DNA of 64,000 nt from Sphagnum magellanicum (lineage: Eukaryota; Streptophyta; Sphagnopsida; Sphagnales; Sphagnaceae), in the NCBI GenBank assembly GCA_021904315.1, contig CM038922.1, positions 9,027,347 through 9,091,346 on the forward strand. Direction: 5' to 3'. The notes under the pieces are model-generated. The model saw nothing but the letters and a program-made list of their open reading frames with translations. It had not been told where the DNA came from and searched no databases. A program made the position numbers and the translations under genes. This document shows, in pieces, positions 45,780-58,043 of the stretch. Positions within the stretch are counted from its first letter, which is position 1. Each line of letters begins with the position of its first letter.

Positions 45780-48631
45780 AGACGTTAGAAAAACTAAGGA
45801 GCACACAAGGAGCTGGACTGCCCAATGTACTCCTGCAGTCGGTTAATCGTGAAAATACTCGCATCTACACCAATACAAATACAACAGGATTGATCAGTCA
45901 GTGCTCATCAGTGTTCTGTGAAAAAATGGCAGAATTGTGTGTGCACAAAGACAGAGTATGTAGAGGAAAGTGTTCAAGCAGTAGATGGTATGACTAGCTA
46001 TTGACATTACCATTGCATACTTAAGGACTCCCTTTAAGATGAGATGTACAACTCCTTACATAAAACATTTTGCTCCTTGTTAATCAGAAAGACGAGGATG
46101 ATTATGAATACGTATGAAGTATGAAGCACGTATAAGTAAGATGAAGATGAGTAGCTGCTGTAGTTAATTTCTATCTCTATTTACAACTCCAAAGCTTGTG
46201 CTACTAGGGCGTCCCGAACTGCATATCATGATTAGACTTGTTCATACTAATTCTGCACTTGAAAGGGGAAAAGTTCTGCTGCTTACAACACATTTTTCGT
46301 GCAAAATTAGTTCTGAGTCTGCTTGATGACCAATTTGAAAGTTTTTTTTCTGCTTTTGTTTCCAAAAGCATCTTTATAACGCGTGATCTGCAATCAACAA
46401 ACTAGAGACGACTCTCTGTGATATTTTCTAGTGAAAAACTTTTAATAGTCGAATCGCAATAACATATTAAAATTCTACAGACACGATTGATCAAATGCAA
46501 TATATTGATCAGTTCCGCGACATCAGAAAAACTCGCCTGCAACCATTCCTTAATTTTGTTTTAAAAGGAACTTCACGAGAAACTTTTTTAGGATTCCCTT
46601 GTGGGACCATTGATCAAGAAAAACTTGAATGGCCCCTGTGCAAAAATTCATGAAATGGTTTGTTTACAAATGAGAAAATAAAATGATCCCTCTGTTTCTT
46701 CACTATGGGAAAATTTGAATAAAACATTAAAATTATATTGGTCTCACGATTCCTCTGGAGAACTAAATTCCCTATGTTTTGTTAATTCAACTTTAGTTCC
46801 TCAGAGGTTTCTACTCTTTTCCCTGCAGAGAATGCCAAAAAAGTTCCTTGTGGCTTTTGGTTTAACTCTGGAAGTCGCGAAATGATTTGATTTGAACACC
46901 TCTACGCACGTCTCCATAAAAGCAATCTTGATAAAGTTGAAGTTGTGAAATGATGTGAACACTCTCTCCTACTCCAAGAATGGTGAAAGTAGAGAGAATA
47001 GAAAACCGCCAGCAGCTACAGATTCCGCATTGTTGAATGTGATTGACTACAAATTAAAACACAACAAAAATGACATGATGACTCTGCGATTTTCCTCTGA
47101 TGATAAAAAAATGCAAACAGCAAAAAAAAATACAAAAAACGAGAGCTGAATCAAAACTCCAACAGAAAAAAATGAGCGACCAACATCCCCAATCGATCGA
47201 TCGATGGATCGAAATTTTTTGCTTCCATTACCTTCGAATGTGAGGAAAGATCGTAGTTGGGAGAACTTAGTACTAAGTACAGACGACCAAGCTACGACAT
47301 TCTCGCAGACTCGGTGCACTTTACATCAAATAAAGCTCGTTGACTCTACTCTTATATAAGGGCAAATTTGCGTAAATTCCAATGGCGCCGAAAACGGAGA
47401 ACACCGAAAATTGAGAACGCCGTTCGTTTGTTCTGACGGCCCAGAAAACGGCCAAAATAACGTACTTGGATATAATAAACGTACCAAAATAAACGGCCAA
47501 AACAATGTACTTGGATTTAACGGCGTACAAAAATAACGGTGGGGTACGAATGTTGGTTTTCATCAAAGGATAAATTTAAGAGATGAATGGAAACAACTAA
47601 CCTTCTGGCCAATAGAAATTGGACATTTGCTACTAGACAAGGTGTCTGATGAGAACCTCTGTCACCTAGTCCAGCAAGTACGTAGCTACCACCTTAGGCT
47701 AAGGAACTTTAGGGCTTCAGAAGAGTTATAGACTTTCTCAAGAGCCTTTTAACAAAATGGTCTTGACAATGTACAAAAGGTGCAGGTACTCAAAATCCAT
47801 TAGGGTTTCAAAAAGACTTTGATGATTCTTCAGTCTGATGAATCATCAAACCACAGCCGGTCAAGTGAATCATATGATAGTGTCATGACCCAGTTCTTGA
47901 GTGTCAGCAGCAGGACAGATCCTTCCACAACTTGCTAGTGTTTAGAGACTGCAAGCTCTAACTGCCCACTGCCTGTTTGTTAATCGTCAATCTGATGTGT
48001 GATAAAACAGAAACAAAAGAAATGACAAGTTAGCCATGTTAATCCCCTACACACAAAATGTTTGCAAGCCAACAATAAAACACTCCTCCCAATATCTTGT
48101 ATAGGGACAATTTGAGCACACCTGTGAACTCCAGCAGTGTCTATTCAATGGTAAAATTCGAGTTTCAACCCTAGTAGTCTCAAGCCACAACTAATGCCCA
48201 CAAAGTTTTAGAAGCTCTCTATGCATAACCTACTAGTCTAAGGTAACATTCTCTTTAGATGGTAAAAAGTTACATTTGAACACACTTTGGTCATCTGCAT
48301 GGGTGACTTCCCTTGAAAGAGCCTACTACAGCCTACTAGGCCAGAAAAAGCTGGCAAAACAAGTAGGAAGGAGTACCTGTCACCTAAAATGGCTGCACAT
48401 CATGCACAAGTATCATACTAACCAAAAACAAATCAGAAAGCTCCCGCAGATCTGCACCTCTCTCTCTGACCTAAATTTCAACACTCCAAACACTCAACGT
48501 GTACTCATGCAAAGACAGATCTCTAGATGAGTATTGAAAATAAAGGTAAGGCTGATTCAACAATGACATGGGGACTTGCCAGCACTCCCATAAACAACAT
48601 GATTGGGGAAAAAAGTTTAACTGATCTTGTC
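45780..48631. other. Intergenic DNA between the PSY-like gene and TIC40
   Basis: The first few hundred bases are likely 3' leader of the PSY-like gene. At 47385-47545 there is a C/G-richer stretch with two copies of 'cggccaaaa.aa.gtacttgga', about 55 bp apart. 'tcgatcgatcgatgg' at about 47196 is a short GATC-type palindromic run. No gene is recognised. Confidence 0.4.
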
Positions 48632-51600
48632 TTAGTATGGTGTCCCTGTCATGCCTGGAAATAACTCTGAGATCTTGTTGAACACATCCATCACCTGCAA
48701 ATACCCTCCAGCACAAATCAAATGGTGTTTGTATACACCTGAAAAAGGGGGAACTCTTAGTTTGCTAGCTAGGAGTGACTGGGTGGCTTCTGACCCAATA
48801 GGGTACTGCCTCATTCTGGAGGTGGTCACATTCTAGCCATCATAACAGTTAATAAAAATTCTGCCATGAGATACAGGGCATTTGCATAAACTCTGTCAGT
48901 AATCTGGACTTTGATACAAAAGCTCTGCTTTTAGCACTCTGCCAATCAGGCATCAAGGACAATTTCATACTCTCTAAGAAATTCTCTGGACAGGGAAAAT
49001 GTATTGACCTACCTCTTTGTCATTTTGGTACTTGGTGATGTTCAATGGATTTTGTGAGCACTGCAACCACAATGAACCTTGGGACATTAGAAATATACCA
49101 AAGTAGGCCCCTTCTTCAAGCACTACTAATGTTCAGTTTTATCTTCATTGGACTTGGAACCCAGGTCTTCTAGGATCAAAGTGAGGAAAGACATGCCCAG
49201 AATGAGGTGATGATCATGGACCATGATACTGAATGGGCTCTGCAGACCCAGGGGGAATTAAAAAAAGAGTGCAGAAAACCTACTGCTCTTGATGCCATGG
49301 CAAACAGGAAAGGGACTGAAAGACAAAATCAAGAGAGCAATAATGAGAAATGACTTTGGGCCACTTACATCCATAATTGCTGCCTGCACTCTTGGATTCT
49401 GAAAAGCAACTGCGACATCAGGGTTTGCCATGATTTTGGCTACCACTTCTTCAGGTGTTAACCCAATTTGTTCTGCAACAACCAAGTGTAACTCAAGAGC
49501 TTGACATACATCTGGCAAGTAGTATCTACATGCTTGAAAGTCTCTGAAGGAATCTCAAAAATGGCAACAGCTTGTTATCTATCTGTTCTTCAATTGCCAC
49601 CAGGAACATTCTCCTATAAGTCAATTCACCACATCATGTCCAGAAAGCCAATTCCTGACTCAAAGACTTGCCACATGGAAAGACAAATGGCAAATCACTA
49701 TATCCTTCAGAACAAATCTTGACACCACAGAAGGTGGTTGTTGAAACGATGTCAAGAACCAACAAACTACTTTCACAAGTCAATCACAGCACTTTGTCAG
49801 TGGAAACACACCAAATTGTTGTTTGACTTCATTGCTATTTAGGTCAAAGTTCTTCAGCATGTCTGACATTCGGCTGTCCCATGCACCATCCCCACCCATG
49901 CTATTCCTGTACAAGCATTTGCAAGCACTCTGTTGGTGAAACTTGATGCCACATTATTCCTGCATGGCAGGCAGTGTCTTGCAGTGTATGCTGATTATCA
50001 TGATACCTGGAAATCAGCAATACTACATAATGTGAAAAAGGGAAAAAAGATATAGGACTTACAGCATGTCTTGTAGCTGTTGCCGATACTGGGGGTTTTG
50101 CATCATCCCTGAAGTCAACCCAACACCATCCCCTCTGTCAGCATTCTCTTCAATTCAAAGCTAAAACTGGATTTCTTGCCTTCTCCTTTCAGAATCTATC
50201 CTGGTTTCAGTACTCATTTCAGGATCTTGTGGATATTATGCATTTTTGTACTGTCCTATCTACTTTTGTTTATGCGTGTCACGGGTCCTTACTTCTGACA
50301 TCCAATCACAGATTTTAGAATGCTTGTGCAACTAAAACCTGCATGGTTTTCCCTTTAAAACACACCAGGAATAAGACATTCTCTGCAAATTTTTTGTGTT
50401 TCATCATGATATTTCTCCAATTACATAGGTACTGTTCTTCTTGAAGTGGGGCAGTCACTCATTCTTTAACAACTCCTGGAATACATGGAAACAGAGGCAC
50501 TCACATTTAAATGTGGCTGGATTGCGCATTTCTTCAGGCAAGTACCTGATCATCACACAAAGATACAGGAAAGCATTCAGCTCAAGGTGCTCTTAAAAAA
50601 CGACCACATTTTGCACAAAACATACTGGACTTGCATTCAAAGAGCAAGTATGCAGCTCCATATTGCCTCATCTATTCATGAGAACGCACATTAAATTCCA
50701 CAATACCACTTTGAAAATAACTGCTATGTCAGTTCAGGCCAAAACATAAAAAACAAAACAAGAAAGAGTCCCATCATGAGTTTGTGAGTCTCACTCACAA
50801 AGTATTAGACCATCAACTCCAAATCACCTCAATGTGTAACAAATTGATATTTCCACATCAAAATTTGATCAGAGGATTGATATTCCTATGCCTGTGATAA
50901 ACTGCAATGAATCAGTCAGGACTTTGACAACTTGAAGTTGAAGACTTACGGGTAAACCATTTTCTGAACAGTTGGATCCTCCATCATCTTTTCAAGCTGT
51001 TCCACTGAAAATATTGTTTGTCCTCCTCTTGCTACAAAAGCATTCAATAATGATGAAATCAGACAGAAATTCAGAGCACCTGGAGGAGCTTGAAAGTTTT
51101 GTCACTTCTATTCTGTTTGTGTGCACCATCTGCCTTCCATCTACTGTCATGTGCTTAGCTTTCTGGAGTCAAGGAAATTTACCATTGTTGAATGAGGGCC
51201 CGGCTGTGTTGTTGCTCTGCCCCCGTGAGTCTACCACCTCGGGTTCTGTAAAAGAAATGCGGTTTGGGTCTGGTATTGGTGGGGCTTGTTGATTGTATCC
51301 ACGGCTTTCAGCTACCTTTTTTTCTTGTTCCAGTATTTGGGCTGCATTCACATCTACAAACACTGATACAAAACACAGCACATGTCAGTGTAGATTTATC
51401 CAAACAACAGCACCTTAACAACGAGTCCTGAGAATCTTCCATACAAATCACATCCTAAAATCCACCTCAACTTATCAACTAATCTCCAATTTGGGTTGGA
51501 AGATACCATCTGACTTCAATGCAGCCATGTATGAAGTTCATGGTTAAAAGTTCTCAAATTACTCATGGTTAAGAAGTAAAAAGTTACATATATTGTTTAG

Positions 51601-53988
51601 AGGTCTGATTGTTGAATCATTTCCAAACTCCCAAAGTTGTTTTCACATGGCCTATTGCTTTGAAAAGCAATCTAATTGCATAACTGGGGATCTATAACTC
51701 ATCTAGAGCATTGAGAAAAGGTGGAGCTAGGTACAACCCACACCACACATAGTTTCTTCATCATCATAGCAAAACCTGGTACCAATGGGTTCCTCGAGAA
51801 GGAAAGAATCTGCCAGTGGAAGAGAAACAAACACAATCTAACTGATGTTAGAAGACATACCAGATTTCTTGGGTTCAGCAGAGCGGGTAGGTGCATCACT
51901 TGTGGACGAAGTTGGTGGAGATGGGGTCACTGAAGTAGGCACAACATCAAAAGGTGATTCTGTAGCAGCTGCACCAGTGGGAGATGACATTGGAGTAGCT
52001 GCAGGAGGGGGCATTGGGAAAGGAAACCCAACACCCGGTGGAGGCATAGGCATATTGGCAAATGGATTTGATGATCCAGGGCCACTTGACTGTGCCATTG
52101 ACTTCAGCATTTGCTGCATTGCATACCTCTGCATCACATCAATGCAGGAGTTTGAGTCAATATTATGTATACAATATCCAGCCCATCTTTGTATGCTTTT
52201 ATTGCCCTCACCTGCCGAATTGCTTAAACCTGCCTGACCATAGAGCTGGACTGATATACAATTGATCAGTTGAACCCATCCCGAATTCCCCTAAAACACT
52301 CCTCACACCATTACCAGTCTCCTCATATGAACCCAAAAGACACCCATAGGTTAGGGGATTAGGCTTGGCCTGAAGACTTGCCGAAGTCTTATACATGGTT
52401 GAAGGGATTATGTGCTTGCCAAGAGGGGCTTCTGTTGACAGGATATATTAGCACTTCATATAAATTGAGAACCATCCTTACTTATGTTTAGCAACATTGC
52501 ATTCTAGGTCACAATTTGCAGTAGACAGACAAATAAAATTGGTAGGGAATTTTTGATGTTGATTACCTTGACACTGTTGGCACCCTGCACACCAGGCATC
52601 CCAGATACACAAAATTAGAACAATTCCTGGCAGGCTCTTCCATTTAAGAAAAAATGATTATAAATCCCAAAACTGACTAAAAAAAGGAGGTAATATCCTG
52701 TCTATGAAGTCAATAGATGTCTGCAAAACCCATGAAGTTCAGTGATTGCCGTACAAATGAGAAGATCGCTGAGAGTCCCACTCCAACTCCAATCCAAAGC
52801 AGAGGTGACCCACTGCAAAAAAGTTAATAAACAAAGCCTTAAATTGTGCAGCAGCCATATTCATAGTAATATGCCACATTAACAGAGCTGGAATGAAGCA
52901 TATGCCATGGATAAATCCAAGTATAAACCATAGTAGGGAGCTTCCTAATCATCACATGAGCCCTGTGAACATGCCTGAGAACATATGTTGAACTGATCAA
53001 ACTCTTTAGGCAGGCAAGTGGTAACAACAATAACAGAGAGGTGGACAAAACACAAGGGGGAAGAACCAGTGTAACTCACATATATGTTGTTGTAGGACCT
53101 GTTGCAGTAGTTGTGCTTTCAACATGATCAGTCTGGCTATTGTCTGCTCCTACAAACACCACTTCCCTTTGCTCCAATCCTATGACAACCCAAATGCCTG
53201 ATTAAAGTCATGCTCATACCACCAGCCATTGACTTATCAAAGCACCACAAAGAGTGGTAATTCTATTGCCCCGCAAGATCCATGAATAGAGACATTACTT
53301 TGATGTTTCGTCCCTTCACTCCTGCCATCATCAAAACACTCTACTATAGAGCAGTTAAGCATGAATCAAGATTGGTAAGAATCTACTCGTTCCCACTTCT
53401 TCATCTGTATCTCCTGATTCAATAAAAGTGCAGGAGGAGGAGGAGGGTACCATTGCACTGATGCATTTTCATTGGAACATACATAAAACTCTCACTCTTG
53501 GGGAAGAGCAACTGACCACAATAGGTTTTTCCGGGATCATTACCCACAAGGCTTTGGTTACAAAGTTTCTAGAGGCCCAGTTGCGCACATCATGTAGGAA
53601 AACCAGACAGAAGGCTAACCCTAAAAAACAACTTCAGCTATCATGCCAAGAGGTGTGCACAGGAGCAACAAGAACCTGAAGTTTTCCTGCTATGGCGAGG
53701 CGTGCTCCCGTCATACGCTTGTGCTCTGACGGAAAAACAGCTAGGATTTTGCACCAACCCCCTCCTCCTCCTCGCGTATTCTCCCCCGGCAACCTCCATA
53801 CCTCCTCCTCCTCCTCGCAGTTGCATGGATTTCAACATCACCCCAGACGACGACAACGACGACGACGATGACGCTGCAAGCCTCCGGCTCCAAAATGCGG
53901 CAGCGCTCTCGGGTAGCTGGCAGGGACGGTGGCAGCCACCGAGCACGCTCGGGGTTCCAGCACCCGAATGCATCACGGAGACCTCCAT
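48632..53988 (-). CDS. TIC40: TIC40, chloroplast inner-envelope co-chaperone, 12 exons
   Basis: TIC40 works with Tic110 and stromal Hsp93 during protein import into chloroplasts. Exons (minus strand): 53676-53988, 53080-53179, 52755-52812, 51861-52128, 51183-51353, 50950-51004, 50505-50545, 50063-50108, 49812-49906, 49369-49472, 49013-49060, 48632-48694. All phases join to 453 codons, near the roughly 447 I recall for Arabidopsis. Parts: transit peptide (Ser/Arg/Gly-rich, residues 1 to about 85); inner-membrane helix PLLWIGVGVGLSAIFSF (141-157); RYAMQQMLKSM then a Pro/Met-rich linker (158-300); EQLEKMMEDPTVQKMVYPYL and EEMRNPATFKW (305-336); QNPQYRQQLQDML; and the Sti1-like C-terminus with QIGLTPEEVVAKI, NPDVAVAFQNPRVQAAIMD and VMDVFNKISELFPGMTG. 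The start is ATG 53988; the frame is open slightly upstream but without ATG. The donor of exon 3 (GTACGG) is weak, so a few residues after the membrane helix may differ. The acidic segment between residues 270 and 304 is shorter than in angiosperms. Confidence 0.93.
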
Positions 53989-55958
53989 TCTCAAAACGGA
54001 AAAATAGAAAACCGCCGTGACGAGTGTGTTTGTGTATGTGCGCTTCTCTCTATGTCGCTCTTTGTGGGTGAATAGATTTAGGGTTTGTGAGTGCTATGAA
54101 CCTTCATTATAGGGTTTTGTGGGAGTCTCGAAGCTTTTGATGCGCGCATTGCACCGAACACCATCAAGGATCACACAAGGACAGTGAAGACATTGACGTA
54201 ATATTTTGCAAAGTCTGGAGAGCACGCTCTCTATAAGGCATACACTATTATCTTTGCACGTCTTGGGGAGCATACTCTCTATCTGTAGGTCGTAAGTGCG
54301 CTTCTTGCCCGTTGCAGAAAATTGCAGAGAAAAATCACGTTCAATTGCTCTGGCTTCAGCGGCTCTGCTTCAGCGGGTTCTGAGTGCCTGTTCTGGTGGT
54401 CAGGTATTTCCAGCTTGCTACATCCGTCCCACATGATTTCTCAGATCTTGCAGATGAGTGTATGGCTTCTTATTGATGGTTTGTTCATGCTTTCCTGCCT
54501 GGTGCCTATTTGTTTTGAGGATCTACAGGAGTTGAGTGTCTACTGATGGGCCAGGATGGTCACCTTCTCCTTGCTGGAACACCAACTGGTTGCATAGATG
54601 GCTGGAATTGCTGACATCCAGTGTGTTCTTTCTGTTATGCTTGTGCTGCGTTTTTTCACTGGACCATCTGCTTTGACATGAATTTTCTTCTGAGATGTAC
54701 CTTGGCCATATAAATCTCACATTTTGCCGAGATGAATGTGACCATTTCTGCTCTTAGGTTATGAGTGGGACAATGTGTGTGAGATGGGAGAGACTGCAGA
54801 CAGACGCTGGGAGAGACTGCAGCTGGATGCTTTGACCATGGAATTGCTGATGTGAGACAATGAGTCTAACAACAAAAAGGCACATTCGTGAGACCAATTG
54901 ATGTTGTCAAAGTGGGGATGGAATATGAACCTGAGAGGAGCATATATCCAAAATCAATTTTTCCATTTTAGCAATCCCTTAGTATTACACTGGTAATCCA
55001 TATTGCTTGCTGTTGCCTTTGTGCTAATAGGAGTCAGCTGTTTTAGGGCTCACATCTGATCTGTGCCAGATAAGGAAGCCCTACAGGTATGCTGTAACAA
55101 GCATATGCACCAAGCATGCTATTCACAGGGAGCATGGGTGGAGTAGTGCAATTTCAAATATGGAACCAAGCTCAGGTCTCCTGTTCTCTGAATGCCCAAT
55201 TTTCAGTGCATTACTGTATTCTATACTGTGGCATTCTTGTTGCTCCTGTTTTTCTTTGCAGTACCATCCTATCTCCCTATCCACTTTACAACAGCAGAAT
55301 TTTCAGCTTCTACAGGAGGCAGTTAAAGCATGGCTTTAAGTCCACCCAGGATCAGACAATGGATGCCAAAAACTCAGTCCTTTTTTATTTCACCAGCCAT
55401 GGGTTTTTCCTTCTCCTTCTCCAGTGTCTTGGCCCACCTTCTTACAGTTCAGTATTCACCCTTCTTCCACATGAACATTCTTTCTGTCTTGTTCTTACAT
55501 TCCCATCTGTGAGCTATTGATTACTTTTATCTTCTCGAAGGGTTTTTCTAATGCCAGTTCTTCATGTTTCCAATTTTGTTGTGTCTTTCTGTATGTGCCA
55601 CTGTTTCCCCTCCCTCAAGACATGTGTTACTGGGTGATTCTAGTCTCTTTATAGCTTTTTTCTGGTTTGTTTCCTTGTTGGCTTCCTCTTGTATATCAAC
55701 ATTCTTCATCCTCTTCCCTCAATGATTGATTTATACCCATCTCAGACTTCTAATGTCCATCACATCTGCTTTCCCTAGAATTGGCATTGTCAACTTCTCT
55801 TCCCTTCTTCTCACTTCATATATGATGTTTATATATGTATATTACACTTGGAACTTGTGAACATAGGGCCATCTCATTAGTAACTTATGTTTTGAATTTT
55901 TCTTTTTCCAGGGATCACTTGGTTAAGGATCAGGAGAATTGGGAAAGTTGGTTGCACC
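53989..55958. other. Region upstream of TIC40; no recognised gene
   Basis: The first 200 bp (54000-54150) carry a 'tttagggtttgtgag' stretch and T/G-rich tracts and probably hold the TIC40 promoter, though I see no clear TATA box. At 54215-54285 'gagagcacgctctctata' is echoed by 'gggagcatactctctatc' about 58 bp on. Plus-strand frames at 54322-54546 and 55116-55520 have no domain I know. Confidence 0.4.
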
Positions 55959-56303
55959 ATGTCTTCAGATTCTTTGTGTGATGTTTGTAATGTGAGCATT
56001 CAGTGAGGGAGAAACATTGGCAAACATAATGCAGGAACAATACACAATAAATTATCAGATGCATTAGTTCAAATGACTGAAGCAGAGTTCTTTAGTTTTC
56101 AAGAAAGGTTCAAAAGTAAAAGTTGATGTAAGGACTTGATCAAGAAAGAACTACAAGCAGTAAGGATCAATTCTGTTCCACAGGAAATTGAACATGTACA
56201 ATGTGATGCTTTATCAGTGCTGGAGCAACCATATGAAGGGATGCCAGAGCAACCACCTGAAGTGATTCCAGAGCAATCACAGAAAAATACAAGACACAAG
56301 TAG
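55959..56303 (+). pseudogene. C2H2/U1-type zinc-finger-like reading frame with two in-frame TGA
   Basis: From ATG 55959 one frame runs 114 codons to TAG 56303, broken only by TGA at 56004 and 56124. It starts MSSDSLCDVCNVSIQ and continues GRNIGKHNAGTIHN. Cys7, Cys10, His23 and His29 give C-x2-C-x12-H-x5-H, the spacing of matrin/U1-like zinc fingers, with the first TGA inside the loop. Then follow LSDALVQMTEAEFFSFQERF, CKDLIKKELQAVRINSVPQE and an EQPYEGMPEQPPEVIPEQ tail with a Glu-Gln-Pro repeat. The composition stays protein-like across both stops. I judge it a decayed gene or retrocopy; the parent family is not identified. Confidence 0.45.
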
Positions 56304-58043
56304 TGATGAAGTGGGAGGTATGCAAGGAAGTGATGTATTCATAGAAAAGAAATTCACAGGTGTTCGATGTGCAGTCTTGCTGTAGTTTGTGTTGGCACAA
56401 ACTTTTTAAGGTGGGATCGGTCATATCTGTAGCCCCAAAATAGGTTGGCATTTTCTAGACTAGGGTTAGAGTTGCAACTTTGATCATATAGTCTAGCTTT
56501 TATTTTCTGCTGCCATTTTGGGACATTCTGAATGTGGACAATTATGTCAACCTGAAGTTGTTGAGGAAGCTTCTTGGCAAAGAAGCTTCTGGATGGTAGC
56601 GTGGATGAAAATTTTAAGGGGAGAGAGTGCAAGCTGGAAAGCATGTGGGGAGAAGTTGATAGACTGTAGTTGTTTGTGGAGGGAGGTGGAGTATCTGTGC
56701 TGCCAAGTTGGCACAACTTAGCCCTTTTTTTGTCTGGTGGGTAAGTCAAGAGGAACTTTTTGTGTTTTTCTGGAAAAGTGTTGTAAGGAGAGCAAGCATC
56801 TGAGTTTTTGGGTGAGCCCTGGTTGGTGGTGGGCCAACTTATCTAGCACATGGAGGAGGTGTAGTGTGTGTGGTGAGAATTGTTTTGGCAGGTTGTAATT
56901 TTGTTGTAGAAGTATTCAGTAAGACCAGCAGCTGTGGCTGAAGTGAAAAACCATTTGTGTACTTCAGGATATTTTGTGAAGGCACAATTTGAGAGATGGA
57001 TAGTTTACATGACTCTTTACTTTCCATTGTGCAACATAATGAGCTGATTTTCTAATGTGTCAGTCTGGGTGTGTGCAATTATGTGTTGATATGATGTCTA
57101 TGCAACAATATCAAGAGTGTGCCCAAATTCCCCTATAAATTTTAGTTTTGATTTAAATGAATTTTCAGCGAAAGCATTGTTCAATGTTCAATAACTTTTC
57201 CACTGTAGGTTGCAATATTATGAAACCAACTAATGCACCCCTACTCAATGAGGGCTCTCCAACAGTACCAAGAGTGCAACAAGAAGCACCGAAGGAAAAA
57301 TATTACAAAACCAACTTGTTGCATCCCTACTTATCATTGAGGGCTTTTGTAAAGAATTGCCCATTTTTTTTCTTTGTTAATTTAGGACCCTCACCCACCA
57401 GAAGATTTCAGTGTACCTTCTGAAATTGAGAAGGCCCAGTACAGGTTGGCAACTGTCCTTCCACATTACAGAAGGTACAATTTTGATTTTTTCTTTTAAC
57501 TTCCTTTTTTGTTTTTTTAATATTTTCAGTTCTTTTTTAGTTTCCCCCCCACCCCACCCCCTTTTCTTCAAATTCCTCAATTTAAATCTAATGTTTAAAT
57601 ACTTTGCAAATTTATTTATGAACCTTCCAAAAAATCTTTAAAAATTTGGAGTTAAAGGACATTGCAAACTAAAATCCAACTTTATATGCTAGCAATTGTA
57701 TGAAAATAAAAAAATGAAATCGATATGCCAACTTCTCATGCCAGCACTTATATGAATTTTTTAAAAATGAAATCAATATGTTAACTTCTAATGCCAACAA
57801 TTGTATGAACTATGAATGTTGTAAACTAAAATCAATAATTGTCCAAGCTATGAAATTGCAACATGAAAAAAAGAATCCAAGCTCAAATAGTTGAGTCTTA
57901 ACCTCAATACCATGCCAACAAGTATTATAAAACTTTAAAATTGTTGAAAAATTCAAATGAAGTTAAATAATGTGAAATCTAAAAATCCCAAAAACATAAA
58001 TCTAAAATCCTAAAATGCTGAAGATCAAAGCTAATGAAAAAAA
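56304..58043. other. Intergenic DNA without recognised genes
   Basis: The only structure seen is a loose tandem pair at about 57223 and 57308 ('aaaccaact...gcaycccctactcaatgagggct' type, period about 85 bp). There is also a run of C at 57545-57560 on a T-rich background. Confidence 0.4.

Noticed and set aside
47880-47930. TGTCATGACCC word resembling the start of the family S LTR
   Set aside because: Similarity stops after about ten bases and there is no matching right end or target duplication.
51845-52237. 130-codon plus-strand frame
   Set aside because: It is the antisense shadow of TIC40 exon 4, whose Pro/Met-rich coding sequence gives Gly/Val/Asp-rich readings on the other strand.
53989-53994. 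TIC40 start two codons further upstream
   Set aside because: The codon at 53992-53994 is TTG on the minus strand; the first ATG is at 53988 and fits a transit peptide start.
53702-54007. 101-codon plus-strand frame with Asp run
   Set aside because: Antisense of the Ser-rich transit peptide in TIC40 exon 1.
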